Assembly (NCBI RefSeq): GCF_022539505.1 | Contig: NC_061510.1 | Span: 33,133,047 to 33,197,046 of the forward strand | Origin: Lolium rigidum | Lineage: Eukaryota; Streptophyta; Magnoliopsida; Poales; Poaceae | Length of the DNA stretch: 64,000 bases | Direction: 5' to 3' | Shown: in pieces, positions 11,447 through 21,751 of the stretch | How positions within the stretch are numbered: position 1 is the stretch's first letter | How the letters are laid out: each line of letters starts with the position of its first letter | Translations under genes and position numbers: made by a program | Notes under the pieces: model-generated | What the model saw: only the letters and a program-made list of their open reading frames with translations | Databases searched by the model: none | Told to the model about the DNA's origin: nothing

Positions 11447-12208
11447 GTGTCGCGCTCGGTGCGGCGAGTGGAAGTCGAGTCCGCCCACCAGTTCGCGGAG
11501 GCCGGCATGCCTCTGCCCTGGCCTCATGTCCACCTGCCACACTGGTGGCATCTAAATCAGCTTTGGGTGTCGGTGCCCACCATCAGTGCACGTGGGCCTG
11601 CTCACCGGCGGGAGATCCTGCGGCTGCGAGCTAACTTGCCACCGGATCTAAGGTGGGACCCAGCCTACGCCGTGGACTCGTCGCTCTAGGGCCGTTGGTT
11701 TGAGGACAAGCAGAGGAGCGGCGCACCGGCATCGAGGCACACCTCCAGACCTCGACGACGAGGACTTCGACTATGAGGCGCAGGAGGAGGCGCACCAGAC
11801 GCTGCAGCCGCCTCCGCTGGTGGCTGTGAAGGAGGAGGAGCTACCGGAGTGGAGGAGTGGCTGTAGCGGAAGCAGCGGGATGGCTTCGTCTTCCCCACGC
11901 TGCGCCTTAGCCGTCCCAATTGGGAGCATTAGCTTGGGGCGGCCACGAACTATGTGGAGCCCCTCCTGTGGGTTCTGCCACTCGCTCCACAGGCCTACAA
12001 CCATGCCGTGAAGGAGCAGGACCTGCCGAAAGACGACGACGGCGGCTATGAGCCAATGGAGGACGACCTCACCGAGGAGGCCATTCGTCGTGCCATCCTC
12101 GTCTCTGAGGTCGAAGACCGGACCAAGTGGATTGGCCTCGAGGACGCCATCCATCTGTCGGCTGTCGCAGCAGGTGGCCGCCCCGCCACCTCCACCGCTG
12201 GTAGCTAG
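11447..12208 (+). pseudogene. Relic of a grass transposon-associated protein family
   Basis: The first part encodes an 80-residue segment with HVHLPHWWHLN and LRANLPPDLRWDPAYAVDSS, ending at a stop (11687-11689). The frame continues directly after the stop with GRWFEDK, so the stop looks like a point mutation. Acidic segments follow in other frames (DLDDEDFDYEAQEEAHQTL; then about 11954-12208 with DDLTEEAIRRAILVSEVED). The same architecture, and in particular the LxxxxRxDPxxA core, recurs in the relic inside the Harbinger-like element at 15680-16754. I do not know its function. At least one stop and one frameshift disable it. Confidence 0.55.
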
Positions 12209-12690
12209 CAGCTGCCCCGTCCTCCTCCTCCTCTGGTCAATGTGTGGACGCCTCCATAGGTATTCATTGACCTCGGAGACGAGGACTAGATGCCAACGGT
12301 GACTAGATGTCGGTGGGACCTTATATATATTAAGCCTATGTGTTTTCTTTTTCTTTTGGGCATGCTTTTTTTTCTATGGGTGGGTGGGTGGGGGGGGGAG
12401 GGGGGGCACCACCCGCATACAGACTAGATTTCCTAAGTCTGCATACCAGTTTTTGTGCATTTGTCTGATCCACTTATTTATGCTACGATTTAGAGATAAT
12501 CTTTTTTAACATATGATTTTTACTGTATAGTGGTCGTTCTCGGCTTGTGTATCCTATACTTCATGAATGTGGTAGCACGCTTTAGTTCTCCCTGGCCGCC
12601 ACAAACTTTTCATCTAAATTAACAGGTACCTTATGACAATAATATGGCGAGAAACACCACGATGGCTCAGATATATATATCGTATTAAGA
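12209..12690. other. Intergenic with a G-rich tract
   Basis: No coding sequence is seen. A GGGT and poly-G tract lies at about 12379-12407, and a TATATATA run near 12671-12680. Confidence 0.5.
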
Positions 12691-13542
12691 TCCCCTTCCC
12701 ACCGCTCTCGCCCTACCTCCTTCTCCCGTTCTCCTTCCGTTTTGGGCCGGCTGGCCCCTCCCCTCCCTTCTCCAGCGACTGCTGGCGTCGTGGTGGGTGA
12801 GGGTCCCCTCCCTGTACAGTGGTAGCTAGGTTTTGTTTTCCTCCAGTAGGGTTTGGCTATATGCCGAAATTTTGGAGCGCGTCGCCGCTGCTTTTGAGCT
12901 GCGTGTGGTGGCTTGCGGCGGTGCTCCTCATGGTTGCGGCGACGTGGTGCTGTCGTCGACCGGAGGGAGCGACATCGGCATCTCTTTTAATAAGCTCGTG
13001 GGTTCGTGCTGGATTCGGTGGTGGAAGTCAAGGCCGAGGATCCTCTTTGCTTGCTCGCCGTGGAGACGAGGAAGGAAGGGGCTCCTAGGCCTCGGGCTTT
13101 TGGTGGCCGGATCTGCATCAGGGGAGCAGTGGTGCTTCTCTCGGGAGTCTCCTCACGGCGGCACAGTATCCGTCGTCGTTCCTCAAGGTCGAATGGCGAC
13201 CACTCCCATCCTCAGTGTCTGATGGTCTTCTCCAACCTCCAGGCTTCTATGCCATTTTGAAGGCCCTTCGGCGACAGCGCAGTTCGCTCCCGCCTCTTTG
13301 TCCCAAGTGGTCTCATCCCCGGAGATGTTGAGGTAGACTGTGCTGAGCTGGAAAATCGTGATGGAGAAGGAGCTGGACTTGATTGCTTTTTACAATTTTC
13401 TTGTGAGGTCCATAGTGCAAAATGTAAGGGCTTGGTTGTACTTTTCCAAATTGTTGAGTCCATATCTGTAAGATGTAGCTCCACCGCTGAATATAAATGA
13501 AGCTCTCGGTCCTTCGGGACCGTTCCCCTGTTCAAAAAAAAG
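12690..13542 (+). mobile_element. Non-autonomous retroposon-like sequence with poly-A tail
   Basis: GC-rich 5' part, no long credible protein, AT-rich 3' part ending in CTGTTCAAAAAAAA at about 13530-13542. This layout (GC-rich leader, non-coding body, oligo-A end) fits a LINE-mobilised, non-autonomous retroposon. I could not find a convincing target-site duplication, so the left boundary is approximate and the call is tentative. Confidence 0.4.
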
Positions 13543-13966
13543 TGAGGCACTATTAAGCCCATGAAAATCATTATGCATCTAGACATGCACATTTTTGAGT
13601 TTTAAACAAGTGCTACTACACATGTTGTTTCTTTGTGGGATAATAGTCCATGCCATTAATTCAGTAAACCTTATATGAAAAACATACTTGATACTGAATA
13701 CTTGTACGTCTTCTTCAACCTCAAGCTTTCTTTCTCAATTTTAACATGGTCATCGATTTTTTTAACATGCATAAAGTTTGGGTCATATTAAGGTGGCGTG
13801 CCTAGAGGGTTGTTTGCACGGTGTAGCTAGAATGTGTGGCTGATGTTGTGATCTTGGTTTATTTTATTCCGACATGTCTTTATTTCATGGTGTCACCATA
13901 ATAACGCCAAACCTAATCTCTTGGTCTATTAACAATTGTAAATTTAGCGCAGACCGTGACGGCCAT

Positions 13967-14099
13967 GATTTAGGGCAATATCGGACCACCAACCACGGTG
14001 GCATGCATGTGCACCTATTATATCATGTGTCAAGATTTAGGGCAATATCGGACCACCAACCACGGTGGCATGCATGTGCACCTATTATATCATGTGTCA
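13967..14099 (+). repeat. 67-bp perfect tandem duplication
   Basis: A 67-base unit beginning GATTTAGGGCAATATCGGAC occurs twice head to tail, the second copy starting at 14034. The copies are identical by eye, so the duplication is recent. No gene overlaps it. Confidence 0.95.
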
Positions 14100-14130
14100 T
14101 ACAATTGTTTTTTTTAATACAAAGACATCA

Positions 14131-14672
14131 TTTTGACTATTGCTAGGTTTGGCTGCTATTTGCTGGGCCATTTGGAAACTAAGAAATAAATCCTGTTTTG
14201 AAAAAAAGTTGATTAGCTCTCCGTTTGACATCATCAGTTACGCTGCTGTTTTCATGAACTACTGGTCAGGTCTTCATGGTGAGCAGGACGCTTTGGAGCT
14301 TCGTGCTGGAGCTGATGGACTTCTGCGCCTTGCTGCTGCGGCGGGAGATGGAAATCAACCTACGAGGAGTTCTGGACAATCTACTCAGTTGCGCCTGGAG
14401 GATAAGGATTCTGGTGATAAATCATGAAGATACAACAAAAAACATCCTGCAGAAGTCGTTTTGGTGTGCGATCTAGAGTGTTACCCAGTTTCCCAGTTAT
14501 CGTTTTTTCTTGTAATCATACTTCTTGGTTTGTAATATTCGTCTTGAACGTTAGCATTAGGCGGCGATCCCCCCCCCCCTTCCTTTTGGAAACTGACTTG
14601 TATTTTCGTTATCTCCATGGTAATGAAAATTCGATCCCATGTGGGTCGTTTGGAAAATTTTGACTATTGCTA
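14131..14672 (+). mobile_element. 5'-truncated LINE with 15-bp target duplication
   Basis: The body (14146-14657) encodes the C-terminal tail of a plant LINE ORF2 (AICWAIWKLRNKSCFEKK and following residues). It ends in GTTTGGAAAA. It is flanked by the 15-bp direct repeat TTTTGACTATTGCTA at 14131-14145 and 14658-14672. 5' truncation, a 3' end rich in A and a target duplication of this size are typical of target-primed reverse transcription. The element is dead on arrival. Confidence 0.88.
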
Positions 14673-14919
14673 ACATACTTAATTTATGTAAATCCACAAT
14701 GGGTGTCAGCAGTGCATGCTTGGATTCAATCTTGGCATCCTTATGTGAAGCAATGTCATACACTAAGCATACATTAGTACGGAGGGGAGGGAAAAAACGT
14801 GAACATGGGCGAGAAACGGTAGAAGACCGTACCAACAGTGGGGCGGGAAACTCCAAAAGATCATGCGTGGGCGGGAAAATGCCGAAGGACCGAAAACAGG
14901 TGGGAAAACCCTAACCGTT

Positions 14920-15450
14920 GCTTTCTTTTACGTGGTGGGATTTTCTCCATGTTCAGTGTCGCTAACGTGCCAATGTCTAGTACTAATCACGTCGCTTATG
15001 GTAATTGATATGCCTCCTTAACGTGGTGGGCTTGTCACCGTGTTCGTAGTGCCTAGCACACAGACATCCACTGACTCGTGTACCCTACCACTATTTCCTT
15101 GAGACGCATGGCTCATGTTTAACTTGCTAAACCAATCGTTGTTTTCTTTGACGTGGCGGCCTTACATCGGCATTCCGCAGCGCCGACGTCCATGACAACT
15201 GATGTTATCCTGAATGTTGCTTCCTTGACATGCATGGCTTGTCTTAGACTTGCGAACACTCACCTTGACGTAAAGGGTCTCTTTTTTTTTGTATGTGCTA
15301 ACCCACGGGCGTCCCATATGAGTCACGTTACCTTAACAGCTTCTTCATTGAAGAGCATGGCTCATCTACAACTCGTGAACCCTAACTTCTACTTCCCTTG
15401 ATGTGGTGAGCTGTTGTCTGTGTCCATCGTTGGCAACGCTCCGACAACCA
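14920..15450 (+). repeat. Degenerate tandem repeat built on a GTGGTGGGCTTG-like motif
   Basis: Phrases such as ACGTGGTGGGATTTT, ACGTGGTGGGCTTG, ACGTGGCGGCC and ATGTGGTGAGCTG recur after CTTTTA/CTTGA-type leads. They alternate with CATGGCT(C/T)(A/G)T phrases followed by variants of ACTTGCGAAC. The spacing is irregular, roughly 90-200 bp, and divergence is high. This is an old, decayed tandem array; I see no gene. Confidence 0.5.
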
Positions 15451-15460
15451 CTATGACTAA

Positions 15461-17217
15461 GAGTATCTCCAGCCGCGTCCCCCAGCGCGTCCCCCAAACG
15501 GTGCCGGATCGAGTGTTTGGAAGACGTGTTTGTTCGTGCCGCGTTTGGGGTACGTCGCTCCCCAGCCGCGTCCCCTAAACAAAATTTCAGATATTTAAAA
15601 CTTGAGCGAATTCATTCAAACTTCCTATATATTACATAGATTCGAACGAAACTCGATGAAATTTAAACTAAACCCTAATCTAGTAGTACTTGCGGTGGCC
15701 AAAGGCATCGTAGTTGGTGGAAATTGTACATGTCGTCGGTGACGACCTCCTGCTTGACGCGCTCGTCGGACTCGTCGACGGGCTCGTCCTTCACCACGCC
15801 GCTGGCCCAGCCTCGCCGTCGTCGCTGAGGTCCACGAGCGGCTTCCCGGTGTCGCGGATGGACATGGCGATCGCCCTATCGAGGTCGCCCCTCCAGGCGT
15901 CCTTGTTGTTCAGCGATGCCGCAAACGCCACGTGCAGCCCTGGGCAGTCCTCGGGGTCGTCGTGCTCGCGATGAGTCGCTGATGCCGCTCATACTCTGCT
16001 AGCAGCGCCACCTTCCCGGCTGCCTCATCGTGCTGCTCCTCCTTCACCTCCGGATTTGGGATGAGGAGGGCGCCGCCGCCGCGCCTTTGCTGCTGCCGCC
16101 ACGCTTCGGATTAACGGGCGGCGTCGCGAACTCTGGCTCCTCCTTCACCTCGCGCTTGGGGACGGTGTAGGGCGCGGTGTCGTGCAACGAGGACGGCGCC
16201 GATCGCGCCGGCCCTGACGAGGACGAGTTGGAGGAGGACGAGTACATCCTCCTAGGCTGCCAGCGCGCTGCGGGAGATTCTGGCGGCGAGGACGGCGTCT
16301 TCAACCTTGGAGCGCCGTTGTGGATGTCGTCGACGATGTTCTCCAGGGTGCGCCCCGGAACACCCCAGAAGAGGACGCGCACGCCCTTATTCCAGCTGTT
16401 CCGTCGGCCGATGAGGCCGGCGGTGCTGTTCATCTCAATGTCGTGTTGCGCCTGGAAGTAGGTGACCCACCAGGCGTCATTGCCGGTGGCTGCCCAGGTT
16501 GGATCCGCCCGCTCCTCGGCGGTGAGGCGAGACTGGTGGTCCCTGATCACGTCCCTCCAGCGCTTCGTGCCCGCCGACGGCGGCGGCGGGACTCCTATGC
16601 CGTTGATGGACATCCTCCACCCACTGTTGCCTGGCAGGCTCATGTCCGACGGGATGGGATATCCCGCGTGCTACAGCGCCCACGCCTCCGCCACGGTGAG
16701 GCTGCCGCGGCCGAAGCCGTTCGCCGCGGCGATCTTGCGCGAGGGTGACGACATTGGCTAGGGAGAAGAGATTTGGGAGCGGCGAGAGGTTGGAGCGGCG
16801 AGAGATTGGGATGGGGAAGGAAGCATGGGCGCTCTTAATGTACAGCGGCGACAGGCGAAGCGGCAACGGGGCGTTGGACGCAATAAAACTGGCGTGGATG
16901 GCCACATGGCCATGCATGACGAGACGCGTCCCTGCGTCGCCTGGGAAATCTGGGACGCCATTAACGTCGCTTGACCAAAGGTAGGCGAAGGGGTTTTAGG
17001 CTCCCGACCCGCTGACGCGTCGGGCCCGCGCTTCCTCGCCTCGCTTTTCGTTGTGTCCGGCGTGTCTGGAGCGCCCCCTGTGTAGCAGGACGGGCTCGGG
17101 GCGCCGGACACCGTATTGAGCCGCGCTGGACAAAAGAAGGCTTTGGGGCACGCGGCTGGGAACGTATTTTCATCCGGCGCGCTCCAAATCCCTTTGGGGA
17201 CACGACTGGAGATGCTC
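15461..17217. mobile_element. PIF/Harbinger-like element, 1757 bp, TAA target duplication
   Basis: The left end reads GAGTATCTCCAGCCGCGTCC and the right end, on the opposite strand, GAGCATCTCCAGTCGTGTCC, giving terminal inverted repeats with few mismatches. Both sides carry the 3-bp repeat TAA (15458-15460 and 17218-17220), the usual target of PIF/Harbinger elements. Subterminal copies of GCGTCCCC add to the inverted symmetry. No DDE transposase is encoded. The only coding content is the broken minus-strand gene at 15680-16754, so the element is non-autonomous and carries a passenger gene. Confidence 0.8.
15680..16754 (-). pseudogene. Passenger gene inside the Harbinger-like element, broken
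   Basis: On the minus strand the frame opens at 16754 with MSSPSRKIAAANGF, meets a stop at codon 28 (16671-16673, between WAL and HAGYPIPSD), and continues as a 199-residue open stretch to about 16044. A frameshift near 16040 then moves the frame to a tail with CPGLHVAFAASLNNKDAW, DRAIAMSIRDTGKPLVDLSD and the end GHRKYY (stop at 15680-15682). Low-complexity serine and acidic stretches lie between. The N-terminal half shares the RLxxxxRADPxxA pattern and overall layout with the relic at 11447-12208. Function is unknown. The family appears in grass genomes mostly as transposon-linked hypothetical proteins; that last point is from memory. Confidence 0.6.
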
Positions 17218-17220
17218 TAA

Positions 17221-18599
17221 TGTTTTTCCAGCCATTTTTCCTTGGCGTTTATATTCGATAAATATACAATGAATAGTGTGTGTTGAGAATCTTGTTCTAT
17301 TTTGACAAATACATATTGATTTATTGTAGCGGAGAATATAAAAGTACATTAGAATTTGCGCTTATATTGTATTTGGTTCTTATGAGTGAGTTTACAGGGT
17401 CTCTTTTTAAATCCTAGAAATTTGAGATTCAATGTTCACCACGTGGGATATATTTTACTCTAGTTTCTCAAGGATTGATAATCCTGAAATTATTGTCCTT
17501 CATGCGTGAAACACGTGGGATATATCTATTGTAGTTTCTCAAGGCTTGTTCATCACGTGGGATATATTTTAGCTTTTTTTTTTGTGCAATTTTTCAGAAA
17601 TGGTTGTAATAATTATGGATAATGCGGTAAATTTCTTCTGAAGGAACTGCACAGTCCGATTCCTTGGCATTCTGCGTCAGCTGGTAGCCACCAGCACCAT
17701 GACAAATACGACGGAACCTGAACTCTCACTTTCAATCTATCTTGCAAATTGGTCGCCCTGTGAACGACAACACCTACAGCCGGTGCGTACATGCATGAGG
17801 TGGCAGTGCCTCGTCTTTAATTTTTCCGATTTAAACCTTGCTGCCAATTGAAGCTGCAAGTGCTACTGTTGCCTACACATACAGAAACAAAGAATCAACA
17901 TGCACGTACTTGCTTCTAGCACATATGTGTCACTTCAACAACACGACAATTGTTGTCTAGCTCTTGGAGTCCTCGAACATATGCGTCACTCTTCAAGAAC
18001 ACGAGTGTTGCATCTATGTCAACCTAGAGCGGCCGTGGTGGGGGAGACGATTGAGGTGGTGACGCAAAGCTCGCTCCACAACCATACTGTGTTTGTGGCG
18101 ACCGGGGCATGTCCTGCTCTCTTACGAGAACATCACCGTCTCCTTGCTCGAAACTTTATCCATTGACGACCCCCCCCACACCCCCCCAACGCACACAATC
18201 GTTTGAAGATGGGTGGCCGTCACCACCACGACAATGGTGGTATGTGGTGGCACATGGGTGGCGCGCGGTAGGGTTTTCCCCAAGCATCGTCATCTGGAGA
18301 GAACAATGTGTTCTTTGTCTCTATGTTCTCTATGAGGAATGCCATTTACTTTTATTAATTGACATATGATTTTCCAGTCGCGGGGATCATAGGGCAGGGG
18401 ATTTTACTAGAAATAGAGATGAATAATATCGACCACAAAATTATGGTAGTTGGTAATGGAAAACAGTCCCCATGTTTGTGTATGCAAATGAAAGAATATT
18501 GTTGACACAAATTTTGACTTCGCAAATAATAAATATATATTGAAACGAAATAAGCTAACGTGATTCTATGGCTAAATTTAGACGAAATAAAAAAAAATG
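17221..18599. other. Intergenic, no gene seen
   Basis: AT-rich up to about 17640, mixed after that. Apart from the three CACGTGGGATATAT blocks listed separately and two poly-C runs near 18170-18187, I see nothing that supports a gene or transposon. Confidence 0.5.
17440..17567 (+). repeat. Three copies of CACGTGGGATATAT
   Basis: The 14-mer CACGTGGGATATAT occurs at 17440, 17512 and 17554. The first two copies are each followed downstream by a TAGTTTCTCAAGG phrase, so this is a small, decayed tandem repeat. Each copy holds a G-box core (CACGTG), but no gene start is nearby and I would not call it a working regulatory element. Confidence 0.7.
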
Positions 18600-19245
18600 C
18601 ACTTGTAGTCCAGGCAAAAATATGCCTGCCGAAACATGATGGACGTCACCCCAGATTGGCGGGACGTCACCCCAACGACGCCCCACCGCCGGAAGCTCAA
18701 CCGAGCTCCGACAAGCGCGAGCGGGCAGATCGCCAAAACCAACGCCGCAGGTCTAGTCCGAGCATGACACCGGCCGCGACGGATGGTGGCCGAGGAGGTC
18801 TCTGCGTACAGACACCAACAGAGAGCGACCGCAAAACGGTCGGGCCCGACAGGCCCAGATCTAGGTCCGTGGGCCCAGATCGGCCGCCACCACCATGGGA
18901 CGCAGGAGCGTCGGCTGGCGAGGCGCTGGGCACCACCGTCGCGACCGCCCGCCTCGCCGCCAGCCACGGCAAGATCCGCGCCGGCCTGGGCCGAAGCCGG
19001 CACCCTCCAACGCCGCCTGGTCGAACCCGCCCCGTCGGGCCTCCCAAGCGCACGGGAGAGAAGAGAACCGCCGCCTCCAGCACCGCCCGAGCTTTGCCCG
19101 GCGGCTCCCGCCGGCGGTGGTGGCGGGGGAAGGAGGGTTGAGGGGGAAGAGGGTGGGGAGGCCGGGGCGCCCCGGTCGCGCACGGGGGAGGCGCTCTAGC
19201 GGGGGAAGGAGCCTCGTGGAATCTTTTTTTTTCTCGGTCTCGGCC
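18600..19245 (-). other. GC-rich block, possible LINE 5' leader or gene relic
   Basis: A sharp island of about 70 percent GC lies between AT-rich flanks. It is open in several frames on both strands, as expected from composition alone. Read on the minus strand it resembles the GC-rich 5' part of grass LINE or retroposon transcripts (proline/arginine-rich frames, no conserved domain). It abuts the Stowaway element at 19282. The assignment is weak. Confidence 0.3.
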
Positions 19246-19281
19246 CATAGCTCTCATTTACGAGCAGGTAGATATTACATA

Positions 19282-19404
19282 CTCCCTCCGGTTCATATTA
19301 GTGAACTCTACTTTGTCTACATTCATATGAATTTTGTTAAGTTTTTGGACTAGGTACATATGTATCTAGACAAAGTTGAGTTATTTAATATGAATCGGAG
19401 GGAG
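19282..19404. mobile_element. Stowaway (Tc1/mariner) MITE, 123 bp
   Basis: The terminal inverted repeats CTCCCTCCGGTTCATATTA and TAATATGAATCGGAGGGAG are flanked by the TA dinucleotide target duplication (19280-19281 and 19405-19406). Length, termini and target site are classic for Triticeae Stowaway MITEs. Confidence 0.95.
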
Positions 19405-19654
19405 TACCATTTTATGTGAGAGTTTCATGAAAAAAAATTGGAGCGGTAATTAGAAAAATTAATTGCCGACCCATGTGTTACGCCGGCCGGCAGACTTGCT
19501 CTGACGCAGACAACAGGAGTAGCTGTATTTAATTAACACAAGATGCAATTATCACTAGATAGCGCAGGAGACGCAATTAAGCATGCAGGTATACGTAAAA
19601 ATGAAGAATGCATAGAAATTGTACATACTACCTACAAAAAAATATTTACACTAG

Positions 19655-19705
19655 CAAAGTAGTTTTATATACTCCCGCCCTAAACTTCTGATCAATTTCA
19701 CGGCA
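19655..19705 (+). repeat. Fragment resembling the P450 3' flank, upstream of copy 2
   Basis: The 20-mer ACTTCTGATCAATTTCACGG, preceded by CTCCCGCCCT-like sequence and TTTACACTAGCAAA, matches pieces of the duplicated 3' flank (about 4425-4465 and 22872-23000). Its position just 5' of the second P450 copy suggests a remnant of another repeat unit or of the junction between units. Confidence 0.5.
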
Positions 19706-20169
19706 TGGGCGTGGTACCTCCTATTTTCCTTTTGTTATATAGTTGTAGTTGAATTTGAAGCACGTACGTACCTAGCTAGGGAAGGTAGCGATGGGCGATG
19801 GCACACACACGTTAGATGGATGTGGTAGCTGGTTTTATTAATTTGGAAAAAATCAGAGAAGAATCGATGAAGAAAGAAGGGCAGCCCAGTCCCCAGGCCG
19901 TGCGGTGAAGTAGAAGCTAGGCAGGTAGGAAAATTAGAGAGAAGCCCAGTCCATCCAAGCCTGCGAAGCCAGCAAAGCCCGCTGTTTTGTTCTCGAAAAA
20001 AAAAATGCAAAGCCCGCTCTCCTCGTCGTCGTATATGATGGGTGGTCCACGAAAGGAGCGGAGCGTGTGGTAAATGAGCGCGCCCAATTAATTTTCTGAT
20101 CGCCCGAGAAAGAAAATCATGAGCACACGGATGCACGTATTCACGCGGTGTTTAGAGACTCCTCCCTCC

Positions 20170-21751
20170 TCCTACGTGAGCTATTCCTCGCCTCCTCCCT
20201 CCTCCTCCTGCTCATTCCCTTGTACCGCTAGCTCAAGTCCGCCAGGAGCTCCAAGACCAACCCGGCGCGCCCCACGGACTGGCCAGTGGTGGGCATGCTC
20301 CCGTCCCTCATCGCTAACATGCACGACTTCCACGGCTACGCCACCGCGCTCTTCGCCGCCTCCGGGCCGGGGCACAGCTACGAGGTGCGCGCCCCCAGCA
20401 TGCGCTTCTTCTGCACCTGCGACCCGGCCAACGTGCGCCGCATCTTCGTCTCTAACTTCCCCAACTACCCCAAGGGCGACGAGTTCGCCTCCTTCTTCGA
20501 CACCATGGGCGGCAGCTTCTTCAACGCCGACGGCGAGTCGTGGCGCCGCCAGCGCGCCCGGGTGCAGCACCTCATGGCCAGCCCGCGGCTGCTCGCGTTC
20601 ATGGCAGGGTCCTGCTGCGACAAGGTGGAAAGGGGACTCATGCCGGCGCTGGCGCGCGCGGCGACCGCCCGGGCGCCGTTCGACATGCAGGAGCTGCTCA
20701 CTAGGTTCGCCTTCGACATGACCGCCATGCCGGTCTTCGGGGTGGACCCGGGCCTTCTGTCGGTGCACATGCCGCCCATGGACGTCCCGAACGCCATGGA
20801 CGCCGTCATGGAGGTCGGCTTCTTCCGGCACACCGTCCCAATCTCTTGCTGGAAGCTCATGAGGCGTCTGAGGATTGGTCCCGAGAGGAAGCTCGCCGTG
20901 GCACAGCCGGTGCTGCGCCGGTTCGTCGCGGAGATGCTCCGGAAAAGGGCACACGAGCACGACGGAGCGCACCAGCTGGACATAGTTTCTTCCTACATCG
21001 ACGACCCAGAGTATGTGGGCGAGGACGGGGAGCCCAAGGACTTCCTCTACGCGACGATCATCAACTACATGTTTGCCGGGCGCGACACGGTCGGCACGAC
21101 GCTGGCGTGGCTCTTGTACAACCTGACCAAGCACCCGCACGTCGTGTCCAACATCAGGAGAGAACTTGCGCCCATCGTCGCCTCCCGCAACAACAGCAAG
21201 AGCGGCATGGCGGTGTTCGAGCCGGACGAGACGAAACCCCTCGTTTACCTCTCGGCGGCGCTGTTCGAGTCAATGAGGCTGCACCCTCCGGGCCCGATCG
21301 AGCGCAAGGCGGTGCTGGCCGACGACGTACTGCCGAGCGGGCACGAAGTGCGCGCCGGCGACACCGTGCTGATCTCGGTCTACTCCATGGGCAGGATGGA
21401 GCGCGTGTGGGGCAAGGACTGCGCGGAGTACAGACCAGAGAGGTGGGTTACGACGGAAGACGGCGGCGGTGCGGCGCTGCGGCGCTGCGGCATGTGCCGG
21501 CGCACAGGTTCATGCCGTTCAACGCCGGGCCGAGGTCGTGCCTGGGGAAGGACGTGTCGGTGGCGCAGATGAAGAGCGTTGTCGCCGCCGTGGTGTGGAA
21601 CTTCGACCTGGAGGTGGTGCCAGGACACGTCGTGGAGCCGAAGCTGTCCGTCGTGTTGCAGATGAAGAACGGGCTCGTGGTGACGGCGGTGAGGAGGGGC
21701 TCAGATGCCGCCGCCGTCGAGACGGCTGAGCTGTGCCGTGGCCAGCAGTAA
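20170..21751 (+). pseudogene. Second CYP96-like P450, recently inactivated
   Basis: This copy aligns with 1750-3314 almost without difference, including AGRDT, ESMR and PERW. Three lesions are visible. The first few codons with the ATG are replaced by unrelated sequence. Codon 25 (CAG in the intact copy) is TAG at 20229-20231. An 8-bp tandem duplication of GCTGCGGC at about 21474-21489 shifts the frame just before the haem loop, so FNAGPRSCLG is read only in another frame that ends at 21751. A harmless 3-bp insertion adds one serine codon near 21195. Apart from these lesions the frame is open for over 400 codons, so inactivation was recent. A protein starting at the internal ATG (20295) would lack both the membrane anchor and the haem ligand. 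Confidence 0.93.

Noticed and set aside
16044..16643. Intact 199-residue gene inside the Harbinger-like element
   Set aside because: The true start is upstream (16754) with a stop at codon 28, and coding similarity continues past 16044 in another frame. It is a pseudogene.
18560..19257. Overlapping open frames of 140-200 codons on both strands
   Set aside because: They come from the high GC content of a short island. No frame has a conserved domain, and opposite-strand frames are equally open.
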